64,000 bases of DNA from assembly GCA_963704335.1 (NCBI GenBank), contig OY969889.1, forward strand, positions 186,001-250,000, given 5' to 3'. Below the pieces are notes generated by a model. That model was not told the origin of the DNA and searched no databases. It saw nothing but the letters and a program-made list of their open reading frames with translations. The translations under genes were made by a program, and so were the position numbers. The stretch is from PALSA-612 sp963704335 (GTDB lineage Bacteria; Actinomycetota; Thermoleophilia; Gaiellales; Gaiellaceae). Below, in pieces: positions 8,201 to 17,491 of the stretch (position 1 is the first letter of the stretch; each line of letters opens with the position of its first letter).

Positions 8201-8903
8201 GCTCGGTGTGGACCGCGCGGTCCTGCTCCGCGCGGATCCGCGAGATCCCGGCCGTCGCCAGGGCCAGCAGCTCGTCCAGCTCCTCGCGCGAGAACGGCAC
8301 GCGCTCGGCCGTCGCCTGCACGTCTACGTACGAACCGTCGCCGGTCATGACGACGTTGAGGTCGACGTCCGCCTGCGAGTCCTCGGAGTAGTCGAGGTCG
8401 AGCAGCGGCTTCCCGTCCACGATCCCCACGGATACCGCCGCCACCTCGCCGGGCAGCGCCTTCGACAGCCCGAACCGGTCGAGCGCGCGATGCGCGGCTA
8501 CCCAGACGCCGCTGATCGCGGCGCAACGCGTGCCGCCGTCAGCCTGCAGCACGTCGCAGTCGAGCCAGAGCGTCCTCTCGCCGAGCGCCTTGAAGTCGGC
8601 CACCGCGCGGACAGCACGCCCGATCAGCCGCTGGATCTCGACGGTGCGCCCTTGCTGGCGTCCGGCGCGGGCCTCGCGCGCCGTGCGGTCGCCGGTCGAC
8701 GCCGGCAGCAGCGAGTACTCGGCTGTCATCCAACCCTTGCCCTGGCCCATCAGCCATCTCGGGACGCGCTCCTCCACCGACGCGGTGCAGAGCACCTTCG
8801 TCTTGCCCTGGACGACGAGCGCGCAGCCGTGCGGCTGCTCGAGGTAGTCGGGAACGATCTCGAACGGCCGCAGCTGGTCCGGTGTGCGTCCGTCGTTCCT
8901 CAT
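8193..8903 (-). CDS. rph: Ribonuclease PH
   Basis: Phosphorolytic 3'-5' exoribonuclease that trims tRNA 3' ends. 236 residues, the normal family length. The start MRNDGRTPDQLRPFEI, GWMTAEYSLLPAST, the phosphate-binding region GRAVRAVADFKALGERTLWLDCDVLQADGGTRCAAI and DLDYSEDSQADVDLNVVMTG are all diagnostic. It overlaps murI upstream (4 bases) and the MgtC-type gene downstream (8 bases), forming a tight operon. Confidence 0.97.
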   Translation of the reverse strand: MRNDGRTPDQLRPFEIVPDYLEQPHGCALVVQGKTKVLCTASVEERVPRWLMGQGKGWMTAEYSLLPASTGDRTAREARAGRQQGRTVEIQRLIGRAVRAVADFKALGERTLWLDCDVLQADGGTRCAAISGVWVAAHRALDRFGLSKALPGEVAAVSVGIVDGKPLLDLDYSEDSQADVDLNVVMTGDGSYVDVQATAERVPFSREELDELLALATAGISRIRAEQDRAVHTERA

Positions 8904-9722
8904 GCCGCCATGCGCTCCAGGTCGGCGACGCCCACGTGCTCGACGGCGCCTATGGGCAACTGCAGAAAGCGGGCGCCCATTGTGCGGAAGAGCTCCGTGT
9001 CGCCGGTGGTCAGGAAGCGGTACGCGCCCTCCCGGTCTGCGCGTGCCTCGATGCCCTTCCGCGCGAGCGTCTCCGCGACCTCCCTGGCCGTCTCCTCCGC
9101 CGAGAAGACGAGCGTGACACCGCGCCCGAAGACCCGCTGGAAGATCGGTCGAATGAGCGGGTAGTGCGTGCAGCCGAGGATGACGGTATCCACGTCGGCG
9201 TCGTTGAGCTCCGCCGCGTACCCGCGCACGACGGCGACGGTCTGCTCACCGAACGGGTCGTTGCTCTCGATCAGCGGGACGAGCTCTGGACACGCGACAG
9301 CCGACACGACCGCGCCGGCGTCCAGCGTCCGCACGAGCTCCTCGTACCGGCCGCTGGTCACGGTGGCCTCGGTGGCAAGCAGCCCGATCCGGCGGTTTCG
9401 CGTGGCCTGAACTGCCGCGTGAGCTTCGGGATTGATCACGCCCACGATCGGCACGGAAAGCTGCTCCTGGAGCGCCGGGAGGGCGGCGGAGGTCGCGGAG
9501 TTGCACGCGGCGACGATGAGCTTCACTCCCTGGCCCTCGAGATAACCGGCGATCTCGCGCGCGAAGCGGCGGATCTCCTCGGCCGGGCGCGGCCCGTACG
9601 GCAAGCGCGCGCCGTCGCCGACGTAGACGAAGTCCTCGTGCGGGCAGCGTGACGAGACACTCGTGAAGGACGGTCAGGCCGCCCATTCCCGAGTCGAAGA
9701 CGCCGACCGGCCGCTCGTCCAT
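8900..9722 (-). CDS. murI: Glutamate racemase
   Basis: Makes D-glutamate for peptidoglycan by cofactor-independent two-cysteine racemisation. The ATG at 9722 gives RPVGVFDSGMGGLTVLHE, the N-terminal Asp/Ser signature. After a frameshift near 9655 the main part continues with LPYGPRPAEEI, LIVAACNSATSAALP (first catalytic Cys) and VILGCTHYPLIRP (second catalytic Cys). Length about 273 residues, normal for the family. It is followed by rph with a 4-base overlap. Confidence 0.95.
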
Positions 9723-9761
9723 CAGGCGATTGTACGAGCGGAGCGCTACCCTTCTCGCGCC

Positions 9762-11169
9762 GTGCGCCGCACGCTTCCTCTCCTGGTCGCTGTCGCAGCG
9801 CTCGCCTGGCCCGGCATCGCCGCGGCCTGGACGAAGCAGGACGTGACCATCCCGGCAAGCGACGGACTGCCGCTGGCGGCGACGCTCTACGTTCCGGACG
9901 GCACCGTGCCGGCGGGAGGCTGGCCGGCGATCATGGTGCTCCACGGCCTCGGCGGCAACCGGCTGGGGATGAACGTCCTCGCCGAGCAGTTCTTCCTGCC
10001 GGGCGAGCAGTACGCCGTGCTGACGCGTCGACGCCCGCGGCCACGGCGATACCGGCGGGCTCGTGACGATCGACGGGCCGCGCGAGATCGCCGACGTGCG
10101 GGAAGCGTTCGGGTGGCTGGCCGGTCGCGCAGACGTGTCCGACACGCGCATCGGCGCCTGGGGCATCTCCTACGGTGGCGGCGCCGTCTGGAACGCGATC
10201 GTGGCCGGCGTTCCCTTCGCGGCCGCCGAGACGTGTGAGACCTGGACCGACCTCTACTCGGCCCTCGTCCCGCAGGATCTCTCGAAGTCCGGAGCCGTGA
10301 CCGGGTTTCTCACCGAGATCACCGGGAGCGCTCTCTCCCGCGCTCGAGTCGTTCAAGACGTGGGCGCTTACGTCGTCGAACCTCCCCGAGCTGCGCGCGT
10401 TCGCGGCAGAGCGCTCGGTGCTGCCGCGCCTCGGCTCGGTGACGACTCCGATGATGTCATGATGCAAGGCCGCCGCGACTTCGCCTTCGGCATCGAGCAG
10501 GCCACGCGCGCGTACTCCGACGCTCGCCGGGCCGAAGGCGCTGTGGATCGGCAACCACGGGCACGCGCCTTCGACGTTCCCGGCGGCGGACACGCCGGCG
10601 ATGATGACGGCGGGCAGGACGTGGTTCGACCGCCATCTGCGTGGCCTGCCCGTCGACACCGGGCCGCCGGTGCGCCTGGCGCGCGAGGGAACGGCGAACC
10701 GCCGTCGGTTACACGAGGCTGCCGCCGACGAAGACGGTCGCGCTCGAGCTCCCCGGCACGAGGACCATCGTCCAGGCGTCGAAGGTCGTGCGCACTGCAA
10801 AGCCTCAGAAGACTGCGCTCGAGGTCTTCGGCAGACCGCAGGTCAAGGTGACGGCTACGGCCGCCGGCGGCTGGGCCGCGAATCGTCGCTGTGCTGACAG
10901 CGCGCACGCCCGCGCGGAAGGAGATCGTCGTCGCGTCGGGGGGCGTACCGACGACGGCGGGCAGGCGCACGTACACGATCCGTATGGTCGACCAGGCGAC
11001 GTTCGTACCCAAGGGATCGCGCTTCGCCGTGACCGTGGCCTCGTCGTCCTCGGCCCAGAACCCGGCCAACCTGCTCTACCTCGACCTGCCGATGCCCGCG
11101 GGAGCGCGCGTCACGCTCGGGGCGCTCGCGGTGCGCATCCCGGTGCTGGCGAAGGCCGTCTCCCGTTGA
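9762..11169 (+). CDS. Secreted CocE/NonD-like alpha/beta hydrolase (X-Pro dipeptidyl-peptidase-like)
   Basis: A GTG start gives a signal peptide (RRTLPLLVAVAALAWPGIAAA). The hydrolase core starts VTIPASDGLPLAATLYVPDG and AIMVLHGLGGNRLG (oxyanion loop) and has the nucleophile elbow GAWGISYGGGAVW. A later His segment, IGNHGHAPS, reads in another frame. A beta-rich C-terminal domain (RKEIVVASGGVPTTAGRRTYTI to the end) resembles the galactose-binding domain of CocE/X-Pro peptidases. The reading needs several frame changes (about 10030, 10350, 10500-10700 and 10870), so internal residues are uncertain. Substrate unknown; extracellular esterase or peptidase is likely. Confidence 0.75.
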
Positions 11170-12367
11170 GGCTCGCGCTCGGCGCTGCTCGCGGCGGCCG
11201 TGGTCGCCGTGCCCGGCGCACTCGCGGCCGACCCTGGCGTTTCGTCGGACGAGATCGTGATCGGCGGGACGGCGCCGATCTCGGGGCCCGAATCCGCGTA
11301 CGCCGTCGTCGCGCAGGGCGCGAAGGCGTATTTCGACCACGTCAACGCGAACGGCGGCGTGTTCGGCCGCGACATCCGGTACCTGTATCTCGATGACGCC
11401 TACGACCCGGCGCAGACCGTCCAGCAGACGCGACGGCTCGTCGAGCAGGAGCGCGTGTTCGCGATCTTCAACGTCGTCGGTACCGAGCACACGCTCGCCA
11501 CACGGCCCGTATCTCAACCAGCTCGGCATCCCCCAGTTGTTCGTCGGCAGCGGCGCGGCGGCGCTCGTCCGCGAGTCGGCCAAGTACCCGTGGACGATGG
11601 GCTACCTGCCCAGCTTCTTCGCCGAGGGCAGGTTCTACGGGCGCCACATCGCGAAAACGCGGCCCGGCGCCACGATCGCCGTCCTCTACGAGGACTCCGA
11701 CTTCGGTCAGGACCTGCTGCGCGGCCTACGGAACGGCCTGCGCGGCAAGGGCAAGGTCGTAGCCACACAGGGGTACGCGGTGACGGAGGCGGACGTCTCG
11801 TCGCAGATCGCCGCCCTGCGAGCGTCGAAGGCGAACACGCTGATGATCTTCGCGCTGCCCAAGCAGACCATCCAGTCGTTCATTGCCGCCGACAAGCTCG
11901 GCTGGCGGCCGAAGGCGTTCGTCGCGGCGGTGTCCATCGACCCGTTCGTGATGGAGATAGCACGCCTCAACACGGGAAACCGCACGACCGAGGGCGCGAC
12001 GTCGCTCGCCTTCCTCAAGGACGCGTCCAACAAGGCCAAGTGGGGCAAGGACGCGGGCGTGAAGCTCTACCTCTCGATCATGAAGCGCTTCAACAAGGGC
12101 GGTGACCCGAGCTCCGTGGCCAACATCTACGGGATGGCCGTGGCCCACACGATGGTGGAGGCGCTGAAGAAGGCGGGACGCAATCCGACGCGGAAGAAGC
12201 TGCTCGACGCGGCCACGCACCTGACGTCCGTGACGAACCCGTTCCTGCTGCCCGGCATCGCCGTCAAGACGGGGCCCGGCGACCGCTATCCGCTCGACCA
12301 GGTACAGCTCTACCGCTACACGAAGGGCGTCTGGCGCACGATCGGTCCGCTCGTTTCCACGCGCTAG
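11166..12367 (+). CDS. Branched-chain amino acid-type ABC transporter substrate-binding protein (LivK-like)
   Basis: Periplasmic-binding-protein type 1 fold that captures small amides or amino acids outside the membrane. The mature start SSDEIVIGGTAPISGPESAYAVVAQGAKAYFDHVNANGGV is the classic family opening. Later landmarks are GATIAVLYEDSDFGQDLL and NPFLLPGIAVKTGPGDRYPLDQVQLYRY. A TTG at 11166, overlapping the upstream stop (TTGA), gives a clean signal peptide (RLALALLAAAVVAVPGALAA) if one extra G near 11181 is removed. Another frame change is near 11507. No LivHMGF permease or ATPase genes are adjacent, so it is an orphan binding protein, possibly coupled to the preceding hydrolase. Confidence 0.86.
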
Positions 12368-12415
12368 GCGGCCCCCACGCGCTACCTTCTGGGCGCCACC
12401 AAGCGAGGGAGGGAC

Positions 12416-13518
12416 ATGAGAAAGCTCACGCGACTTGCCATCATCGGCGGCGCGACGACGCTGGCGCTGGCGCTCTCGGCACCCGCGCTTGCCGCCTTCA
12501 CTCCGCGACTCGATGTCTCGGTGCCGAACGGCCTCAACGCCGCCGCCCCGGTCAAGATCCACGCGGCAGTAGGGCCGACGGACGAGTCAACCGCCCGTCT
12601 GGTCATCTACTCGGCGGTCCGCTTCGCCGTCAACGGCGGGACTCCGGTCTCGGTCATCGGCACCGTTGACGCGAGAGTTCGCGCCGGCGACCTCGGCGGC
12701 GCCATCGTCCCCGTGCCAGGCGAGATCGAGGTTCGTGCGCCGCACGGGCACTGCGCTCGTCAGCGGCGTCGCCGTGCCGCTGGCGCAGCTGGCGATGACA
12801 TGCACGGGCACGACGACGCACACCGCCTACTGGGTCTTCAAGCTCAGCGCCGCCGGCAATGCACTCGAGCTGGCAGCGTTCTTCGACGTCACCGCCGGCG
12901 CGGAACAGGCGCTCGGCACGTCGAAGATCACGATCTGCCTGCCTCCGGACGACGTCCCGGCCGGTACACCCGGGCGCTCGCCGCTCGGGATCAAGCTCAT
13001 CGACGCCGTGCTGACGTTCAACCGAGGGCGTCTTCACGAACCCGGGCACGGGGGGCGTGTATCTCTGGACGTCGATCTGGACGCCGTACAACCCGGGCGT
13101 GGGCACCCCCAACGCCGCCGGCACGGTCTCGGCCATCTCGGTGACGCCGCTGCCGATCCTCGCCACGCTGAAGGGGACGTACACGAAGGCGAAGAAGTCG
13201 GCCACGCTGGCCGGCCGGGTCTCCATCGCCGGACAGTTCGTCGCCGGCTTGAAGCTTCCGCTCTACGCCGGACCGAGGGCGACCGGCCTCAAGCGCTCCG
13301 GCTCGACGAACGCGACGAAGGCCAGTGGCGCCTTCACGGCCATCAAGAGGATGGTGAGGACGACGTACTACCAGGTGCGTTTCGCAATCCCGGCTGTCGT
13401 AGATCCGCAGCTCTGTGCGGCAGTGCCCGCGAACCTCGGGCTGCCGCGCTGCGTGACCTCGACGGTAGGTGGCTTCACGGTCATCAGCAACCTCCTCAGG
13501 GTCGCTTTCAGGAAGTAA
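12416..13518 (+). CDS. Secreted beta-rich protein of unknown function
   Basis: ATG preceded by GAGGGAGGGAC. A signal peptide (KLTRLAIIGGATTLALALSAPALAA) is followed by a Val/Thr/Ala-rich, probably beta-sheet protein of about 367 residues. It contains VKIHAAVGPTDEST, AMTCTGTTTHTAYWVFKLSAAGN, a Cys-containing ITICLPPDDVP segment and a C-terminal Ig-like or carboxypeptidase-regulatory-like part (LKGTYTKAKKSATLAGRVSIAGQFVAGLKLPLYAG). Frame changes near 12740 and 13025 are needed. The last domain resembles bacterial surface 'filler' domains; I cannot assign a role. Confidence 0.6.
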
Positions 13519-13542
13519 CCCGCCCTGAGCGGGAGGCAGGAC

Positions 13543-13572
13543 AGAGAGCGGGGCCACGCGCCCCGCTCTCTC
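13543..13572 (+). terminator. Strong hairpin terminator after the secreted-protein gene
   Basis: Near-perfect 11-bp stem (AGAGAGCGGGG and CCCCGCTCTCT) with a CCACGCG loop, then TCTATTGTTG. It lies 25 bases after the stop and just before the DUF72 gene, so it ends the 9.7-13.5 kb transcript. Confidence 0.75.
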
Positions 13573-13585
13573 TATTGTTGGAGCC

Positions 13586-14458
13586 GTGGCGACCGTGCGC
13601 ATCGGAGTCTGCTCGTGGGCCGACGAGGGGATGGTCAAGCACTGGTATCCCCGCGGCGTCTCGAGCGCGGCCGACCGGCTTCGCTACTACGCAGACCACT
13701 TCGACGTGGTCGAGGTCGACTCGCCGTTCTACGCGCTGCCCTCGCCCGAGACGGCTCAGAAGTGGGCCGAGCGTACGCCGCCCGACTTCACCTTCCACGT
13801 CAAGGCCTCCGGGGAGATGACCGGGCATCGGGAGGCCGAGCGCGACCAGGCGTTCCGCGACTTCCGTGAGGCGCTGGCGCCGCTCGAGCGGTCCGGGAAG
13901 ATGCGCGGCGTCCTGCTCCAGTACCACCCGCGCGTGAAGAAGTCGCGGGAGGCGCTCGATGAGCTCGTCGCCGCCCGCGACCTGCTCGACCCGCTCGTGC
14001 CGCTGATCGAGTTCCGCCATCGCTCCTGGATGGAGCCCGACGAGCAGGCCGACACGCTCTCGTTCCTCGAGAAGAACGGGCTCTCGTACGTCTCCGTCGA
14101 CGCGCCGCGAACGCGCGCCTCCAACGTCATCCCTTCCATCGCCGCCGCCACGCATCCCGTCGCGTACGTCCGCTTCCACGGGCGGAACTGGAAGACGTGG
14201 AACATCCGGAACGCGCGCACTTCGGGCGAGCGCTTCGACTGGCGCTACTCGGAGGAGGAGCTCGCGGAGTGGGTGGAACCGCTCTCTGCCCTCGCCGAGC
14301 AGGCCGAGGAGGCCTACGCGCTCTTCAACAACAACCGCAACGACTACGCGCCGTCGGGCGCCCAGCTGCTGCGGCGGCTGCTCGACTCGGCCGGAGTTGC
14401 CGCCTCGGGCGGAATCGAGCCCGTAACGCAAAGGCAGCTACAGTTGGGCGACGGATGA
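13586..14458 (+). CDS. DUF72 (YecE-like) TIM-barrel protein
   Basis: 290 residues. The family signatures are VRIGVCSWADEGMVKHWYP, the barrel strand DVVEVDSPFYALPSPETAQKWAERTP, FHVKASGEMTGH, and the C-terminal AYVRFHGRNWKTWN plus EEAYALFNNNRNDYAP. DUF72 proteins fold as TIM barrels; their reaction is not firmly established. It overlaps the next gene by 4 bases (ATGA), so the two are translationally coupled. Confidence 0.92.
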   Translation: MATVRIGVCSWADEGMVKHWYPRGVSSAADRLRYYADHFDVVEVDSPFYALPSPETAQKWAERTPPDFTFHVKASGEMTGHREAERDQAFRDFREALAPLERSGKMRGVLLQYHPRVKKSREALDELVAARDLLDPLVPLIEFRHRSWMEPDEQADTLSFLEKNGLSYVSVDAPRTRASNVIPSIAAATHPVAYVRFHGRNWKTWNIRNARTSGERFDWRYSEEELAEWVEPLSALAEQAEEAYALFNNNRNDYAPSGAQLLRRLLDSAGVAASGGIEPVTQRQLQLGDG

Positions 14459-15159
14459 AGGTCCTGGCCATCCTCCATGGCTCGAACGTTCCACCGGGAG
14501 TGGTCGGTGAGGAAGCGGAGCGCAGGGGCCACGAGATCGACACCTGGTCGCTCGCCTGGGGAACTCCACCGCCGGCGCCCGTCGACGACTACGGCGCGGT
14601 GATGATCTTCGGCGGCTCGATGCACGCCGACCAGGACGACAGGCATCCGTGGCTGCGCGAAGAGAACTTCTTCCTGCAGCGGCTCCTCGACCTCCACGTC
14701 CCCGTGCTCGGCGTCTGTCTGGGGGCGCAGCTGATCGCGAAGGCCGCCCACTCCGAGGTGACAGGGATGCCCGAGCCCGAGGTCGGCTGGGTCGACGTGG
14801 AGCTCACGGAGGAGGCCGCCGACGACCTGCTGTTCGCAGGACTGCCCGCCCGCTTTCCGTCGTTCCAATGGCACTACTACGAGTTCACTGCTCCGACCGG
14901 CGCCCAGGTGCTCGCGCGGAGCGAGCGCTGCACCCAGGCGTTCAGGCTCGGCGACTCCGTGTGGGGCGTCCAGTTCCATCCCGAGATCAACCGGCCGACG
15001 CTCGAGTCCTGGCTGGCCGAAGCTGCGGACGAGGTGCCCGGAACTGCTGACGACTTCCTCGCCGAGTACGACCGGCACGCCGCCGAGTGGGCGAAGTTCG
15101 GGCGGGCCCTCTGCGGGAACTTCGTCGAAGCCGCCGCGCGGGTCGCCGTAACCGCCTAG
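14455..15159 (+). CDS. Class I glutamine amidotransferase-like protein (GMP synthase-type GATase1)
   Basis: 234 residues with the complete triad of a class I amidotransferase: the nucleophile elbow VLGVCLGAQLIAKA and the His-Glu pair VWGVQFHPEIN. The early loop YGAVMIFGGSMHADQDD is family-typical. It occurs without a synthetase partner, as in many stand-alone GATase1 proteins that hydrolyse gamma-glutamyl compounds; the substrate is unknown. It shares a 4-base CTAG stop with the convergent rhodanese gene. Confidence 0.88.
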   Translation: MKVLAILHGSNVPPGVVGEEAERRGHEIDTWSLAWGTPPPAPVDDYGAVMIFGGSMHADQDDRHPWLREENFFLQRLLDLHVPVLGVCLGAQLIAKAAHSEVTGMPEPEVGWVDVELTEEAADDLLFAGLPARFPSFQWHYYEFTAPTGAQVLARSERCTQAFRLGDSVWGVQFHPEINRPTLESWLAEAADEVPGTADDFLAEYDRHAAEWAKFGRALCGNFVEAAARVAVTA

Positions 15160-15944
15160 CGCGCGGCCGGGAGGTCCTCCTGCCGGCTCCACTCATGCCA
15201 GGAGCCGACGTAGTTTCGCGCGCGGTAGCCGGCAGCTCGTAGCGCGATCATCGCCAGGGCCGACCGCGATCCCGAGTGGCAGTAGGTGACGACGTCGGCG
15301 TCGTCGGCGAGCGCTGCGAGCGCCTTCACGTCTGCCGTCGGCCGTGGTAGCCCGGGTGCCGAGAAGAGCGTCGAGACCTCGACGTTCGTCGCTCCCGGGA
15401 TGTGGCCCTGACGGGGATCGCACGGCGCTCCGGACCGCCCTGAGAACTCCTCGGGCCGGCGGACATCGACAAGCGCCAGTGTCGGATCGCCCTGGCGCCG
15501 GCGCAGCTCGTCAAGCGTCGGGAACGCATCGAGCCGCGGCTCGAGCTCCACGCGCGACTTGTCGAGGACGACTCCGCCTTCGTGCACAGCTCCCTGCCAC
15601 GCCGCGAGACCGCCGGCCAACACAGCGACCCTCGGATGCCCCGCCAGCTCGATGGCCTGCAGCGCGGACGCGGCAGCGACACATTGGCCCTCGTCATAGA
15701 GCACGAGCCGCTCCTCGCCGGTAACCCCGTGACGACGCAGTCGGAGCCCAACCTCGCCGGCGAAGGCCTCGACGAGATCAGCTCCGGTGAACTGCCCGGG
15801 CGCGCCCACCACGAGCGGGATCGAACGTGGCAGATGGCCACGCGCGTGCGCGTTCGGGCCCCGGACGTCGGCGAGCAACACGTCGTCGTCATCGGCGTGC
15901 TCCGCGACCCAGTTCGCAGTGACGACGGAGGGGAGCGCGTTCAC
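15156..15944 (-). CDS. Two-domain rhodanese sulfurtransferase (thiosulfate or 3-mercaptopyruvate type)
   Basis: 262 residues in two rhodanese domains. The N-terminal one (VVTANWVAEHADDDDVLLADVRG, LVLYDEGQCVAAASAL) is non-catalytic-like. The C-terminal one (TLALVDVRRPEEFSG, GHIPGATNVEVSTLF) carries the active-site loop VVTYCHSGSRSALA with the persulfide Cys. The C-terminus YVGSWHEWSRQEDLPAAR is characteristic of SseA-type enzymes. The GTG at 15944 overlaps the GST stop. Confidence 0.9.
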   Translation of the reverse strand: MNALPSVVTANWVAEHADDDDVLLADVRGPNAHARGHLPRSIPLVVGAPGQFTGADLVEAFAGEVGLRLRRHGVTGEERLVLYDEGQCVAAASALQAIELAGHPRVAVLAGGLAAWQGAVHEGGVVLDKSRVELEPRLDAFPTLDELRRRQGDPTLALVDVRRPEEFSGRSGAPCDPRQGHIPGATNVEVSTLFSAPGLPRPTADVKALAALADDADVVTYCHSGSRSALAMIALRAAGYRARNYVGSWHEWSRQEDLPAAR

Positions 15945-16525
15945 GCCGCGAGCGACGCGACGACGTCGATCTCGGCTGCGATTGCCGGCCGCTCGGCCAG
16001 CCGGTCGCGCCAGGCGGCGATTGCCGGGTAGTCCCCCAGGCTGAAGCCGATCGAGGCCTCGGCCCGGGGCAGCCACGGAAACCACGCGATGTCGGCGAGG
16101 CTGTAGGTGGGGCCGGCTAGGTAGAGCGTCTGCGTCAGTCGCTCGTCCAGCACCGCCAGTCGCGATGCGAACCGTTCCCCGGCACCCTCGGTGCCGCGAC
16201 GAGCCGCGTAGTAGTCGCGTGCGAACTCGTCCTCGAACCGCCAGACGGCCAGGCGAGCGAGCGCCCGCTGGGCCGGGTCCGCCGGGTAGAGCGGCGGCTC
16301 GGGAAACCGCTCCTCGAGCAGCTCCATGATCACTGGCGACTCGGGGATGCACAGGCCGTCCTCCTCGAGCACGGGGACCTTCCCCGCCGGGTTCTTCTCG
16401 TAGAGCCAGGCCGGCCGGTCGGCGAGGTCGATGACCACCGTCTCGTACGGCACCGACTTCTCGGCCAGGACGATGCGCGCGCGGGCGCAATACGGGCAGC
16501 GGTCGGCGTCGTAGAGCGTGATCAC
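15941..16525 (-). CDS. Glutathione S-transferase-family protein
   Basis: 194 residues. The thioredoxin-fold N-terminal domain carries LYDADRCPYCARARIVLAEK and NPAGKVPVLEEDGLCIPESPVIMELLEE, matching the GST_N cis-Pro and Glu-Ser motif. An all-helical C-terminal domain follows (TLYLAGPTYSLADIAWFPWL). The CPYC motif suggests a glutaredoxin-like or omega-type active site. Actinobacteria generally use mycothiol, so the true thiol partner is uncertain. It overlaps the neighbours on both sides by 4 bases. Confidence 0.88.
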   Translation of the reverse strand: MITLYDADRCPYCARARIVLAEKSVPYETVVIDLADRPAWLYEKNPAGKVPVLEEDGLCIPESPVIMELLEERFPEPPLYPADPAQRALARLAVWRFEDEFARDYYAARRGTEGAGERFASRLAVLDERLTQTLYLAGPTYSLADIAWFPWLPRAEASIGFSLGDYPAIAAWRDRLAERPAIAAEIDVVASLAA

Positions 16526-17481
16526 GGGAGCGGGACTCCCAGGACGACGGCCAGCTCGGCGTACAGCTTCTCGGCAGCAGGCAAGTCGGCCGCAGTAGAG
16601 GCGGTCTTCGCCACGGCTCGGAGGCGGTCCGGTTCGGCTCCCGTGAGCCGCTTCGCGACGGTCGGGTTCGCGCTCAGGGCGACGACGTCACCCGGTGGCA
16701 GCGGCCCGTGGTATTCGGGGAGCGACGAGTACTCGTCGGCGATGGAGCCCCGGTCGAACAGGACGTAGCGCACGACCGCTTCCTCCTCCACCCCGAGTGT
16801 CAGCACGACGCCGCCAGTGCGGTAGGAGAGCTCCTGCGCGAGCCGGCGCAGCAGGCTCGGGTCGCCGCTGCACAGCTCGTCGTCAACGGCGATCCAGCCG
16901 TGCACCGGCGGGTGGATGTCGGTGCGCTCCGACTGGCCCAGCCGCGGCAGGTACTCGCTGACGGCCTTCTTCACATGCGTTTCGTCGTCCGTCTGCGCGA
17001 AGACCAGGCCGTGGGAAGGCGCTGGACCGTCCATCGAGAGGCGTTGCTCGAGGTCCGGCGCCTTCGACGCCAGCGTCAGCTTGCTCTCGCGAAAGCCCCA
17101 GCGCTCGTACACCGCGCGCGCCTCCGCGTTCCACGGCCGCACGTCGAGCTCGATCACCTCCGCCCCCCGCTCGCGAAGCGCCGTCGCCGCATCGCGTACC
17201 AGCCGGCGTGCGGCGCCGCCTCTGCGGAAATCGGGGCTCACGTAGAGATCGCTGATCCAGCCGTGTCTCGTTCCCCGCATGCGTGCGAGCACGAACCCCT
17301 TCGCCACGTCGCCGTTCTCCACGACGAGCGCGACGTGCTCGCGGACGTACTCCTCCACCTCGGAGAGCTCGACGGCCTCGTCGACGTCCTCGTACTCGGG
17401 CGTCGGCTGCTCGCGCTCGAACGCCAGCCAGAGCGCCTTCAGCGGTTCGAGGTCGGTCTCGATGGCAGGCCTCACGTGCAC
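16522..17481 (-). CDS. GNAT-family N-acetyltransferase with a second acetyltransferase-like half
   Basis: 319 residues. The first half is a complete GNAT domain: MHVRPAIETDLEPLKALW, the acetyl-CoA loop SPDFRRGGAARRLVRDAATAL (usually 'R-x-x-G-x-G/A'), and IELDVRPWNAEARAVYERWGFRE. The second half (residues about 155-319) has no clear motif; its opening (HGLVFAQTDDETHVKKAVSEYLPRLG) and acidic helices may form a degenerate partner domain. Substrate unknown. It is coupled to the GST gene by a 4-base overlap. Confidence 0.85.
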   Translation of the reverse strand: MHVRPAIETDLEPLKALWLAFEREQPTPEYEDVDEAVELSEVEEYVREHVALVVENGDVAKGFVLARMRGTRHGWISDLYVSPDFRRGGAARRLVRDAATALRERGAEVIELDVRPWNAEARAVYERWGFRESKLTLASKAPDLEQRLSMDGPAPSHGLVFAQTDDETHVKKAVSEYLPRLGQSERTDIHPPVHGWIAVDDELCSGDPSLLRRLAQELSYRTGGVVLTLGVEEEAVVRYVLFDRGSIADEYSSLPEYHGPLPPGDVVALSANPTVAKRLTGAEPDRLRAVAKTASTAADLPAAEKLYAELAVVLGVPLP

Positions 17482-17491
17482 GACGTTCAGC

